From Methylotenera versatilis 79 (GTDB lineage Bacteria > Pseudomonadota > Gammaproteobacteria > Burkholderiales > Methylophilaceae), in assembly GCF_000384375.1 (NCBI RefSeq), contig NZ_ARVX01000001.1, forward strand, positions 620,001 through 684,000: a DNA stretch of 64,000 bases, written 5' to 3'. Under the pieces are notes generated by a model, which saw only the letters and a program-made list of their open reading frames with translations, ran no database searches and was not told the DNA's origin. The translations under genes were made by a program, and so were the position numbers. Position 1 is the first letter of the stretch; each line of letters opens with the position of its first letter. Below are positions 9,122 to 17,956 of the stretch, one piece after another.

Positions 9122-10189
9122 TTATGGCGTATGGACAGAGTCTGCTGTGTAAACCGCGTCTGTTGAGTTCATGATTAAACCGTAAGATACGCGATCAAAT
9201 GTTCTAAAAACCATCATTAAACCGACCCGCTCATCAGGCAATTTAACCTCACCCGGCGCTAAAGCTGGCTTGCCATCAGAAGACACCTTTTTAGCATCCA
9301 ACTCTTTATATTCTGAATCTTTCACAGTGCGCCCGTAACGACTGATGGCCAAAACATGGCCTTCTTCTAAACCATCTTTTTTACCACGACTAATCGCAAT
9401 CACAGTGTTAGGTCCAGCTTCTGCTACGCCTCTGTAAATTCGCACAATGCGCCCTGAAATTTGTGAATCTGGTGCATGTGGTACAAAACTACCTTTAAAT
9501 TCTTCGGGCGAAACAACCAGCCTATCTTTAGCAAAAATCTCTTCTTTAGCACGGATGATATCGGCCGTTGCTGGCTCACCAAAACGCGCAATGTCGGCAT
9601 CGCCTAAATAAATCGCTTCCGTACCTAACACTTCGTTGCTATCTGGGTCTCTTAACAGCTCACCTGGACGATAAATATTCCAATGTACACTTTCACCGTC
9701 TTTAATATCGTTGATATAAATGCGCGTACCAGGGCTTAAAACCACACGATTATCTTGGCCAGCAATAATACGTGGCGCGGTGTCTAATGCCCCATTTTCA
9801 ATTAGTAAAGGTTGATTTAAAAATGGCCCAATCACTTTTGGAGCAATCGTTAAAATAGCTTCTTTTTCTAAAGCTTCTTCACGAATACCGGGTTGCAAGG
9901 TGACTGTTTCGCGTAACAGTTTAAGTTGAGGCGAACCGCTGCTTGTATCTAATACCACGACATCGCCTGGATAGATTAAATGCGGATTTTTGATCTGTTC
10001 GCGATTCATGCGCCAAACTTTTGGCCATTGCCAAGGATCTTTTAAGAATTGACCTGAAATACCCCACAATGTGTCGCCTTTTACCACCACATGGCGTTCT
10101 GGATGGTTTTTTTGTAGCTGAATTTCATCAGCATTTACATTCGAGCTTAAGCAAGCAAGCACAAGCAGCGTTATAATGCGTTTATTCAT
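9122..10189 (-). CDS. LysM peptidoglycan-binding domain protein, exported
   Basis: The frame is open from 10276, but ATG 10189 is chosen because it gives a clean signal peptide (MNKRIITLLVLACLSSNVNA, cleavage before DE) and has GAGG upstream at the right distance. The mature protein has one LysM domain (HVVVKGDTLWGISGQFLKDP...IYPGDVVVL) at about residues 32-80, which should hold it to peptidoglycan. About 270 residues of unassigned sequence follow, with alternating beta-like stretches. LysM proteins of this type sit upstream of dprA in many betaproteobacteria. The exact role is unknown. It is divergent from def across 165 bp. Confidence 0.88.
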   Translation of the reverse strand: MNKRIITLLVLACLSSNVNADEIQLQKNHPERHVVVKGDTLWGISGQFLKDPWQWPKVWRMNREQIKNPHLIYPGDVVVLDTSSGSPQLKLLRETVTLQPGIREEALEKEAILTIAPKVIGPFLNQPLLIENGALDTAPRIIAGQDNRVVLSPGTRIYINDIKDGESVHWNIYRPGELLRDPDSNEVLGTEAIYLGDADIARFGEPATADIIRAKEEIFAKDRLVVSPEEFKGSFVPHAPDSQISGRIVRIYRGVAEAGPNTVIAISRGKKDGLEEGHVLAISRYGRTVKDSEYKELDAKKVSSDGKPALAPGEVKLPDERVGLMMVFRTFDRVSYGLIMNSTDAVYTADSVHTP

Positions 10190-10354
10190 TGCATGACCTC
10201 GGTCAAGATAGCGGGTAAAAATTGGAAATTGCATCCGCGAAATTGCATTAAATTTATCACGTAATTCATTCAACAATCAAGCTTTTTTGCAAAAATGAAA
10301 CTTTTTACAAAAGCAGTTGTTGATATAAGGCAACACTTTTAACATTTAACGATT

Positions 10355-10855
10355 ATGGCACTACTGAATATACTCAATTACCCAGACCCACGCTTGCATA
10401 CAGTGGCAAAACCCATCAAAGAGGTGAATGCTGAAATTCGCCAATTGATTGACGATATGGCAGCCACCATGTACAACGCGCCAGGCGTAGGATTAGCAGC
10501 GACTCAAGTGGATCAGCACATTCAATTGATTGTGATTGATACCAGCAAAGAGCAAAACAAGCTGCAAGTGTTTATTAACCCTAAAATTGTGGCAAAAAGT
10601 GGTTTGCAAGATTATGAAGAAGGCTGTTTATCTGTGCCTGGCGTGTATGAGAGCGTGACGCGTGCAGAAAAGATCACGGTTGAAGCATTAGATGCGCAAG
10701 GAAAACGTTTTAAATTGCAGGCTGAAGGCTTGTTGAGCGTATGCATTCAACATGAAATGGATCACTTATTAGGCAAGGTATTTGTTGAATATCTGTCGCC
10801 GCTTAAGCGCAATCGCATTAAGACCAAAATGGTTAAATTGCAGCGCGATCGTTAA
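10355..10855 (+). CDS. def: Peptide deformylase
   Basis: 166 aa. It removes the formyl group from the N-terminal formyl-Met of new proteins. The three metal-site motifs are present: [15 protein letters not shown] with the ligand Cys, and QHEMDHL with two ligand His and the catalytic Glu. It lies 37 bp upstream of fmt, which adds the formyl group to initiator tRNA, the classic def-fmt operon. Confidence 0.97.
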   Translation: MALLNILNYPDPRLHTVAKPIKEVNAEIRQLIDDMAATMYNAPGVGLAATQVDQHIQLIVIDTSKEQNKLQVFINPKIVAKSGLQDYEEGCLSVPGVYESVTRAEKITVEALDAQGKRFKLQAEGLLSVCIQHEMDHLLGKVFVEYLSPLKRNRIKTKMVKLQRDR

Positions 10856-10892
10856 CGTTTATTTTCAGCTTATTTAAAAAACTTTAAAATTT

Positions 10893-11843
10893 ATGAACAT
10901 TATTTTTGCAGGTACGCCTGATTTCGCAGTACCCGCACTTGCCGCTTTGATTGAAGCTGGCCATCAAATCGTCATGGTGCTCACACAACCAGACCGACCC
11001 GCCGGACGTGGCATGCAACTGAAAGCCAGCCCAGTAAAGCAATTAGCGTTACAACATCATCTAGCTGTTTTTCAACCCAACTCTCTCAAACCTGCAGAAG
11101 TGCAAGCACAAATTGCGCAATGTAATGCTGACGTGATGATAGTCGCCGCTTACGGCTTGATTATTCCAACAACCGTGTTGAATATGCCCAAATTTGGTTG
11201 TTACAATATTCACGCCTCAATATTGCCACGCTGGCGCGGTGCTGCGCCTATTCATCGCGCTTTATTGGCTGGCGATACAGAAACTGGCGTCACCATTATG
11301 GAGGTTGTACCCGCTTTAGATGCAGGTGCGATGGTAAGTAAAGGCATTGTGCCGATAACTGATGACGACACGACTCAAAGTTTGCATGACAAACTCGCCA
11401 TCATCGGCGCGGACTTAATGGTGCAAGCCATGCAAGATTTGAGTAAAAATGGTGGGTTAACTAGCGAAGTGCAAGACGAAAGTTTAGTCACCTACGCGCA
11501 CAAACTAGAAAAATCCGAAGCGGCGATTGATTGGCAGAAAAGTGCGATTGAAATATCGCGCCAAGTACGCGGATTTAATCCTTTTCCTGTCGCTACCGCA
11601 CAATTTAAAGGTGAAACTTGTCGCATCTGGTTTGCAAAAGCGACTGCAAGTGACAACAATCAAACCAGTAAGCTTGATAAAAAGAACATTGGCGAAATAG
11701 TTGGTCTAGAAAACGGCATTAATATTGTTTGTGGTGATGGCATTTTGCAGATTACTGAGCTACAAATGCCAGGCGCAAAACGCCAGACAGCGCAGCAATT
11801 TGCGCAAGGTCAGCATTTAAAAGTCGGCGATTTTTTTGGTTAA
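10893..11843 (+). CDS. fmt: Methionyl-tRNA formyltransferase
   Basis: 316 aa. It formylates Met-tRNAfMet with 10-formyl-THF. The N-terminal formyltransferase domain begins MNIIFAGTPDFAVPALAAL and carries the catalytic-site phrase NIHASILPRWRGAAPIHRAL (Asn-x-His motif). The C-terminal oligonucleotide-binding-like domain starts near residue 205 (AHKLEKSEAAIDW). It is the second gene of def-fmt; htpX follows after 196 bp, so it may have its own promoter. Confidence 0.97.
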   Translation: MNIIFAGTPDFAVPALAALIEAGHQIVMVLTQPDRPAGRGMQLKASPVKQLALQHHLAVFQPNSLKPAEVQAQIAQCNADVMIVAAYGLIIPTTVLNMPKFGCYNIHASILPRWRGAAPIHRALLAGDTETGVTIMEVVPALDAGAMVSKGIVPITDDDTTQSLHDKLAIIGADLMVQAMQDLSKNGGLTSEVQDESLVTYAHKLEKSEAAIDWQKSAIEISRQVRGFNPFPVATAQFKGETCRIWFAKATASDNNQTSKLDKKNIGEIVGLENGINIVCGDGILQITELQMPGAKRQTAQQFAQGQHLKVGDFFG

Positions 11844-12039
11844 TACTCTTTTAGTTAATTAACTTTATACTTATTAAATGTTAGTTAACTATTCAATTGA
11901 AGAGATAAGTTTTCTAGCCAGACTGATATAGCCGCTTGCATGCAAACAACCTTGAATTTTAGGTGATTTGGCAGCATATTAACCATAATAATTCAGCAAA
12001 AAAATATTTAAACACATTTGTAATCGTTAGGAGATTCAT

Positions 12040-12903
12040 ATGTTTGGCAATTGGTTAAAGACTTCTATTTTAATGGCAGCCATCGTTGCGCTGTTTGGTA
12101 CAGTGGGCGCGGCAGTTGGCGGTGGTACAGGCATGTTAATCGCGCTTTTATTTGCTGCAGGCATGAACATTTACGCCTATTGGTTTTCGGACAAAGCCGT
12201 GCTTAAAATGTATGGTGCGCAAGAAGTCTCACCAGACAACAATTATGGCGATGGACAATTTCGCAATTACTACAACATGGTGAAAGAATTAGCACAAAAT
12301 GCTGAATTGCCAATGCCAAAAGTGTATGTGATGAACGAGAGCCAACCCAACGCGTTTGCTACAGGTCGCAACCCAGAAAATGCAGCGGTAGCGGCAACTG
12401 TCGGTATTATGCAAACGTTAAATGAGCGCGAATTGCGTGGCGTGATGGCACATGAATTAGCGCACATCAAACACCGCGATACGCTTATTTCAACTATATC
12501 GGCCACTATGGCGGGTGCAATCGCGTCTATCGCGCAATTCGGCATGTTTTTCGGCGGCGGTCATAGAGATGGTGAACGCGGCAGTCCGATTATCGGCATT
12601 TTAATGATGTTCTTGGCGCCACTAGCTGCCAGCTTAATTCAAATGGCCATTTCACGCGGTCGCGAATTTGAAGCCGACAGAATGGGCGCGCAAATCAGCA
12701 AAGACCCAAAAGCCTTAGCCAGCGCGTTAGAAAAAATTCATAATTACGCACATCAAATCCCTAACGAAACCGCAGAAGCGCATCCTGAAACTGGGCAAAT
12801 GATGATTATCAACCCACTTTCAGGCGTTTCGTTCGACAGCTTATTCAGCACGCACCCTAAGACTGAAGAGCGCGTGCGCAGATTGATGGCAATGGCGATT
12901 TAA
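12040..12903 (+). CDS. htpX: Membrane zinc metalloprotease HtpX
   Basis: 287 aa M48 family protease of the inner membrane that degrades misfolded membrane proteins. It has two N-terminal transmembrane helices (about residues 8-26 and 30-48). The zinc site HELAH is at 138-142 with the third ligand Glu in [10 protein letters not shown]. Two more hydrophobic segments (about 152-172 and 188-208) flank the catalytic domain. AGGAG (12031-12035 region) precedes the ATG. Heat-shock control is usual in the family, but I do not see a clear sigma-32 promoter. Confidence 0.96.
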   Translation: MFGNWLKTSILMAAIVALFGTVGAAVGGGTGMLIALLFAAGMNIYAYWFSDKAVLKMYGAQEVSPDNNYGDGQFRNYYNMVKELAQNAELPMPKVYVMNESQPNAFATGRNPENAAVAATVGIMQTLNERELRGVMAHELAHIKHRDTLISTISATMAGAIASIAQFGMFFGGGHRDGERGSPIIGILMMFLAPLAASLIQMAISRGREFEADRMGAQISKDPKALASALEKIHNYAHQIPNETAEAHPETGQMMIINPLSGVSFDSLFSTHPKTEERVRRLMAMAI

Positions 12904-13036
12904 CGCTAATATTACTATTCACATTAGGCACAAAAGCCATTTAATAATGGCTCGATTTGATAGCAATCAACTAAAACCTTGTTTTATACTGCTTAAAGGT
13001 TTATAACTTTTTATCAATCTTTAAGGCAGAGTAATT

Positions 13037-13477
13037 GTGAATAAGTTAACCCGCAGTTTGATTGTAATTTTTCTATTATTATCTGCGCTATTCACTTTTT
13101 TAGTGAATCAGAATGCGCCTAAAGACAGTATTTATGTGCGCCACCACTTGCCTGCAGACGAGTTAGCTAAGTTAAATGTAGATAAATGGGCTACTTGGAA
13201 GAAAGAGCCATCTACATTTTTGTGGCAGTTTCCTGAGTCGGAAACAATTTATGTGACCAAAGGCGAAGTCTATGTCACGCCAGATGGTTCAACCGATAGC
13301 GTGCTGATTCAGCAAGGTGATTTTGCCACTTTTGCACCAGGTTTACGTTGTGTTTGGCGCGTCACTCAGCCATTTGAAAAACAAGTGATTTTAGCTGATA
13401 CGCCATTTACCAATATGTATTGGCGCGTTGTGTTTAAAGCTAAAGCTGCCTTACGTTATATTCAAGCTTTATTTTAA
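13037..13477 (+). CDS. Membrane-anchored cupin-like protein (DUF861 type)
   Basis: 146 aa from a GTG start at 13037, with AAGGCAG about 10 nt upstream. A single N-terminal transmembrane segment (about residues 5-24) is followed by a small cupin barrel: the WQFPESETIYVTKGEVYVTP and IQQGDFATFAPGLRCVWRV stretches match the DUF861/EutQ-like cupin pattern (SE-x-Y followed by G-D-x-x-x-F-x-P-G). No metal-ligand histidines are obvious. The predicted location is the inner membrane with the cupin outside. The ligand and function are unknown. It stands 60 bp before rsmB. Confidence 0.72.
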   Translation: MNKLTRSLIVIFLLLSALFTFLVNQNAPKDSIYVRHHLPADELAKLNVDKWATWKKEPSTFLWQFPESETIYVTKGEVYVTPDGSTDSVLIQQGDFATFAPGLRCVWRVTQPFEKQVILADTPFTNMYWRVVFKAKAALRYIQALF

Positions 13478-13536
13478 TCCGCTTATAAGCGCAATCTTAG
13501 CGCTAGTTTTTAGGTGCTACTTTTTAGAAAGTTATT

Positions 13537-14832
13537 TTGTATATCTCCCAACAAATCGCTGCCATTGCAGTGTCACAAGTGTTATCTGGCCGCAATCTTA
13601 CGTTGGCGTTGCCAGATGCGCTTTCTAGTTATCCAAATTCAACACCGCAACAGCGCGGTGCTGCGGCAGATTTAAGTTATGGCACGCTCCGATTTTATGG
13701 TGAAGTAAATGCTTACTTGGTTAAATTGCTTGAAAAACCATTGAGTAATGAACATATTACCGCGCTATTATTGGTGGCGATTTATCAGTTATTACATGAT
13801 AAAGCCGATGATTTTACAGTGGTGAATCAAGCCGTTGAAGCAGCGAGTTATGCAAAACCGCGTTGGTCAAAAAGTTTAGTTAATGGTGTTTTGCGTAATT
13901 TTTTACGTCAAAAATTAGTGTTAAGTCAGCAGATTCAGGCCGATACAAAAACAAATGAAGTCGCGATTTATTCTTATCAAAGCTGGTGGATTAACAAGCT
14001 CAAAATTCAATATCCACAAACTTGGCAAAGTATTTTAACGACTGGAAATACGCATCCGCCCATGACTTTGCGCGTAAATGCGCAAAAGACCAGTGCGAAA
14101 GAATATGTGCAATTATTGGCGCGACAAGATATTGCAGCCAGCCAAGTGGGCGAATATGCGGTCATTTTAGAGCAGCCGATTCCCGTTGAAAAAATACCGG
14201 GTTTTGCAGATGGTGTTGTTTCTGTGCAAGATTATGGCGCGCAGCTGGCGGCAGGTTTATTGGATTTAAAAGCTGGCATGACTGTACTGGATGCGTGTTG
14301 TGCGCCGGGTGGGAAAACTGGTCATATTTTAGAGTTAACTGATGTTAAGTTAACCGCGCTAGATAACGATGCCAGCCGTTTGAATCGGGTAGAAAGCAAT
14401 TTAAACCGACTGAATCTAGATGCCGATTTGCAACTGGGCGATGCCGCCATATGGCAAGCTAACCAGCCTTTTGAGCGTATTGTGGCCGATGTCCCTTGTA
14501 CTGCTTCTGGCATTGTGCGGCGCCATGTGGATATAAAATGGTTGCGCAGAGAGCGCGATATTGTGACATTTACGCAACAACAATCGCTAATTTTGGCTAA
14601 TTTGTGGCAATTATTAGCAAAAGGCGGTAAATTACTTTATGTGACCTGTTCGATTTTTAATGAAGAAAATCAACAACAAATTGACCATTTTTTACTGAAA
14701 AATCATGATGCAACTCAATTGCCTTTAACGCTGACTAATGAAAATCATCAAAACATTCAGCTTGAGCACGGCCAACTTATTCCTAACCGTCAACATGATG
14801 GTCTTTTTTACGCACTTCTTCAAAAAACATAA
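13537..14832 (+). CDS. rsmB: 16S rRNA (cytosine-967 C5)-methyltransferase
   Basis: 431 aa from a TTG start. It methylates C967 of 16S rRNA using SAM. The N-terminal NusB-like RNA-binding domain covers about residues 1-135. The Rossmann methyltransferase domain carries LDACCAPGGKTGHILE (SAM site, near residue 250), VADVPCTASGIVRRHVD (first catalytic Cys of the PC motif) and YVTCSIFNEEN (second catalytic Cys). The ribosome binding site is weak (AGAAAG). The 3' end overlaps the start of the DUF4390 gene, which suggests translational coupling. The rsmB-DUF4390-ntrY-ntrX order is typical of betaproteobacteria. Confidence 0.95.
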   Translation: MYISQQIAAIAVSQVLSGRNLTLALPDALSSYPNSTPQQRGAAADLSYGTLRFYGEVNAYLVKLLEKPLSNEHITALLLVAIYQLLHDKADDFTVVNQAVEAASYAKPRWSKSLVNGVLRNFLRQKLVLSQQIQADTKTNEVAIYSYQSWWINKLKIQYPQTWQSILTTGNTHPPMTLRVNAQKTSAKEYVQLLARQDIAASQVGEYAVILEQPIPVEKIPGFADGVVSVQDYGAQLAAGLLDLKAGMTVLDACCAPGGKTGHILELTDVKLTALDNDASRLNRVESNLNRLNLDADLQLGDAAIWQANQPFERIVADVPCTASGIVRRHVDIKWLRRERDIVTFTQQQSLILANLWQLLAKGGKLLYVTCSIFNEENQQQIDHFLLKNHDATQLPLTLTNENHQNIQLEHGQLIPNRQHDGLFYALLQKT

Positions 14833-15658
14833 CTTCAAAAAACTTGGTCATTTTGTACGGTTAAGTATTGTTTTTTTATTGTTGAATAGCACGTCGCAAG
14901 CGTTTGCCGCCAGCAGCATTATCATTAATCAAGCTGAATTACATCCTTTAGATAATTTTTACGCGCTGAATGCCGATGTGGATATTGATTTTGATGACGC
15001 GATTGAAGAGGCAGTAAATAAAGGTGTCGCGCTGCATTTTTTAATCGAGTTCCAAGTGGTTAAGCCTTGGAAATATTGGTTTGATGATGAAATCGTGACG
15101 GCTAGCAATGGTGTTAGTTTGAGCTATCACGCTTTAAGTCGGCAATATTTGGTGAATCACGGCATGCATCAAAAGTCGTTCGAAACGCTGTATGAAGCCA
15201 AAGATGCGTTGCTGGAAATCAGTAATTGGAAGGTATTGGATAAATCGCTGATTGAAAAAGGTGAGACTTATAAGGCGGCTTTGCTGATACGTTTAGATCA
15301 ATCCAAACTGCCAAAAGCGATTCAAGTAGATGCGATCGGCTCGGATAAATGGAATTTAACTTCCCAAAAATATGAATGGCCTTTGAAGGACTTAAATAAT
15401 AAAGAGCAGATTATTAAGGAGCCGAGTTTTAAAGAGCAAAATATTAAAGAACCGAACAGCAAGGACTTTAACATTAAAGATTTATACAATAAAGACTTAA
15501 ATAACAAAGACTTGAGCAATAAAGATTTAAATACTAAAGAGCCAAATAATAGAGATTCAAATACTAAAGATATCAATCTTAACGATTTGAATTCTAAAGA
15601 CCTGAATTTTAAAGACCAGTACAACTTTAAAGAGTCGAGTGGTAAAGAGCTCAAATAA
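14795..15658 (+). CDS. DUF4390 exported protein with a pentapeptide-repeat tail
   Basis: The frame is open from 14738, inside rsmB, but the ATG pair at 14795/14798 gives a better secretion signal: positively charged start, then RLSIVFLLLNSTSQAFA ending in an AFA-type cleavage site. No good ribosome binding site is visible for any start. The core (about residues 45-205) matches DUF4390, a family of unknown function always next to ntrY: it runs from IIINQAELHPLDNFYAL to WPL. Such proteins normally end there. Here about 90 residues follow, made of 16 five-residue units of the form K-[DE]-x-N-x (for example KDLNN, KEPNS), then a short KESSGKELK tail. The extension is hydrophilic, asparagine- and lysine-rich and coded by a 15-bp tandem repeat, so it probably arose by slippage. 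Confidence 0.85.
   Translation: MMVFFTHFFKKHNFKKLGHFVRLSIVFLLLNSTSQAFAASSIIINQAELHPLDNFYALNADVDIDFDDAIEEAVNKGVALHFLIEFQVVKPWKYWFDDEIVTASNGVSLSYHALSRQYLVNHGMHQKSFETLYEAKDALLEISNWKVLDKSLIEKGETYKAALLIRLDQSKLPKAIQVDAIGSDKWNLTSQKYEWPLKDLNNKEQIIKEPSFKEQNIKEPNSKDFNIKDLYNKDLNNKDLSNKDLNTKEPNNRDSNTKDINLNDLNSKDLNFKDQYNFKESSGKELK
15386..15625 (+). repeat. 15-bp tandem repeat, 16 copies, in the DUF4390 gene
   Basis: Sixteen imperfect 15-bp units in frame, consensus close to AAAGACTTAAATAAT, encode K-[DE]-x-[NSY]-x. Several central copies (about 15476-15535) are the most alike. The repeat leaves all six frames partly open, which explains a spurious antisense ORF here. Confidence 0.95.
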
Positions 15659-15676
15659 GATATTGCAGATTAGCTG

Positions 15677-17881
15677 ATGAGATATATTGTATTTGTAAGT
15701 GTAGCGCTAGGCATCGTACTGCTGTATTTACTTTCATTAGCCAGCGCCAATACGACGGTTTCTAATGATTACTACAAAATCCTGCTCTACCTTAACGTCG
15801 CATTGGCCGGCGTTTTAATCGTGCTTATTGTCATCCAACTGTGGCATTTGTACAAAAAAATCAGAAGTGGCGTGATGGGTAGCCGCTTAACCCTGCGCCT
15901 TTTAGGCACATTTGCTTTGATGGCGATTATCCCTGGCTTAATCGTATATTTGGTGAGTGTTAACTTTCTGACGCGTTCTATTGAATCCTGGTTTAACGTT
16001 AAAGTGGAGTCTGCGTTAGATGGTGGCTTAAGTTTAGGCCAGCGCGCGTTAGATATCATGTTGCAAGATGTAGAAGAAAAAGCTGAGAATATGGCGCTTA
16101 CTTTGGCGTTTCAGCCATCGCGTACACACTATAGTTTACTGAATGATTTGCGCGAAAAATCAGGCATACAGGACGCTGCATTGTTATCGCCGCAAGGCCG
16201 AATCATCTCAGTTTCAAGCAGTGACCCGAGTAGTTTTTTGCCAGAATTACCCAGCATTCCACAGTTACGCCAAGCACAAACTCGCATCTATGGCAAAATC
16301 GAACCCATACCCAACAAAGGCCTGTATTTACGGGTATTAGCGCCAGTTAATGTACAAGAGTTAGCTGGCCAAACGCGCATTTTGCAATTATTGCAGCCTG
16401 TACCAAAGTCACTGTCTAATACCGCTGAAGCCGTGCAAGAAGTGTATCGCGATTATCAAGAATTGTCTTACAGCCGCAATTCGCTTAAAGATGTTTTCGC
16501 GTTAACGTTAACTTTGGTATTGATGTTAGCGATGTTATCCGCATTGGCGATTGCATTTGTATTAAGTCGCCGTATCACGCAGCCATTAACGGTATTAGCA
16601 GAAGGCACGCGCGCCATTGCCAGTGGCGATTACAGCACTATGTTGCCAGAACATGGCAAAGATGAGCTGGGTGTATTGGTTAAGTCATTCAATAGTATGA
16701 CGCGCCAATTAGATGACGCCACCAAAGCGACTGAGCGCAACCGTGTGCGTGTGGAAGCCGCGCGTAGCTATTTGGCCACCATTCTGGCGCATCTGTCATC
16801 TGGCGTATTGGCGATCAATGAACAAGGTGAACTGCGTACCTTTAACCTGACTGCCAGCACGATTTTAGGTTTAAATCTTGCACCGTTTGAAAATCAACAA
16901 TTTACTAAAATTAGCGAAAGTAATCTTTTTCTAGCAGAATTTATTAGCTTAGTGAAATCGCATTTTGAGCTGACTAAATCCGATGAGCTAGCTAAAACTG
17001 AGCTGACGCGCCAAATTGAAATCGTCAAACAGCAAGGCAAACAATTGCTTTTAGTCCGTGCGACTCGTCTGCCACATAACACTAGTGCAGGTAGTAATGA
17101 TAACGGCTTTGTGGTGGTGTTTGATGATGTAACAACGATGGTGCAAGCTCAGCGCGATGCCGCTTGGGGTGAAGTTGCGCGTAGGCTGGCGCATGAGATT
17201 AAAAACCCGCTCACGCCGATTCAATTGTCTGCCGAGCGCCTGCAACACAAACTGAGCAGTAAATTAAATGCCGATGATGCCAGCATGCTACAACGTGCCA
17301 CTGATACAATTGTTAACCAAGTGAGCGCCATGAAAACCATGGTGAACGAGTTTAGCGAATATGCGCGCGCGCCCTCGGCAAACTTGAGTAAGCTGAACAT
17401 CAACGCGCTGATTAAAGATGTTTCGACGTTGTATGAAAATGTGCGCGATGAGGCCACAAATGAGCATTCCAGCGTTAAAATGACGTATGACTTAATGCCC
17501 AATATGCCGGACATTTTAGGCGACGCGACGATGTTACGGCAAGTGTTACATAACTTAATGCAAAACGCGCAAGATGCACTTATGCCTACTGAAGAAAATC
17601 AGCCTATTAGTCATCCGGAAATTTTAGTTCAAACCAGTTTTAATGAATCTACGATTAAGCTGATGGTCAGAGATAATGGACAGGGTTTTCCCGCAGCATT
17701 AATTTCACACGCTTATGAGCCGTATGTCACCACCAAAGCGCATGGCACTGGCTTAGGTTTGGCGATTGTAAAAAAAATGGTAGATGAACATGCAGGCCAA
17801 ATTAAAATTGAAAACAACACTTCTGGTGGCGCTTGTGTGACAATTTTTTTGCCGATTACTCATGAAGCTAAAAGAAAATAG
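15677..17881 (+). CDS. ntrY: NtrY-like membrane sensor histidine kinase
   Basis: 734 aa. Two N-terminal transmembrane helices (about 4-24, 33-55), a third near 76-96, an extracytoplasmic region, and a fourth near 278-300 lead into a HAMP domain (SRRITQPLTVLAEGTRAIASGDY). A PAS-like domain follows (about 370-480), then the HisKA dimerisation helix with the phosphorylated His in RRLAHEIKNPLTPIQ (about residue 505), and a HATPase domain with N box (LMQNAQDAL), DNGQGFP and TGLGLAIVKK. The layout is that of NtrY. It starts 18 bp after the DUF4390 gene and is paired with ntrX 75 bp downstream. NtrY/NtrX pairs respond to nitrogen or redox state in other proteobacteria; the signal here is unknown. 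Confidence 0.92.
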   Translation: MRYIVFVSVALGIVLLYLLSLASANTTVSNDYYKILLYLNVALAGVLIVLIVIQLWHLYKKIRSGVMGSRLTLRLLGTFALMAIIPGLIVYLVSVNFLTRSIESWFNVKVESALDGGLSLGQRALDIMLQDVEEKAENMALTLAFQPSRTHYSLLNDLREKSGIQDAALLSPQGRIISVSSSDPSSFLPELPSIPQLRQAQTRIYGKIEPIPNKGLYLRVLAPVNVQELAGQTRILQLLQPVPKSLSNTAEAVQEVYRDYQELSYSRNSLKDVFALTLTLVLMLAMLSALAIAFVLSRRITQPLTVLAEGTRAIASGDYSTMLPEHGKDELGVLVKSFNSMTRQLDDATKATERNRVRVEAARSYLATILAHLSSGVLAINEQGELRTFNLTASTILGLNLAPFENQQFTKISESNLFLAEFISLVKSHFELTKSDELAKTELTRQIEIVKQQGKQLLLVRATRLPHNTSAGSNDNGFVVVFDDVTTMVQAQRDAAWGEVARRLAHEIKNPLTPIQLSAERLQHKLSSKLNADDASMLQRATDTIVNQVSAMKTMVNEFSEYARAPSANLSKLNINALIKDVSTLYENVRDEATNEHSSVKMTYDLMPNMPDILGDATMLRQVLHNLMQNAQDALMPTEENQPISHPEILVQTSFNESTIKLMVRDNGQGFPAALISHAYEPYVTTKAHGTGLGLAIVKKMVDEHAGQIKIENNTSGGACVTIFLPITHEAKRK

Positions 17882-17956
17882 TAGACGTAAGGCCCAGAAA
17901 AATATGAGTAAAATGAACAAAAGTAACAGTAAAAAACTGGTTAGGAAAAACAAAGC

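Noticed and set aside
12935-12952. Hairpin AGCCATT/AATGGCT after htpX as terminator
   Set aside because: Only 7 bp, A+T-rich loop and no T-run behind it; not enough to call.
15322-15654. 110-aa antisense ORF with repeated SL-x-x-K/F units
   Set aside because: It is only the reverse of the 15-bp tandem repeat in the DUF4390 gene, which lacks stops in several frames.
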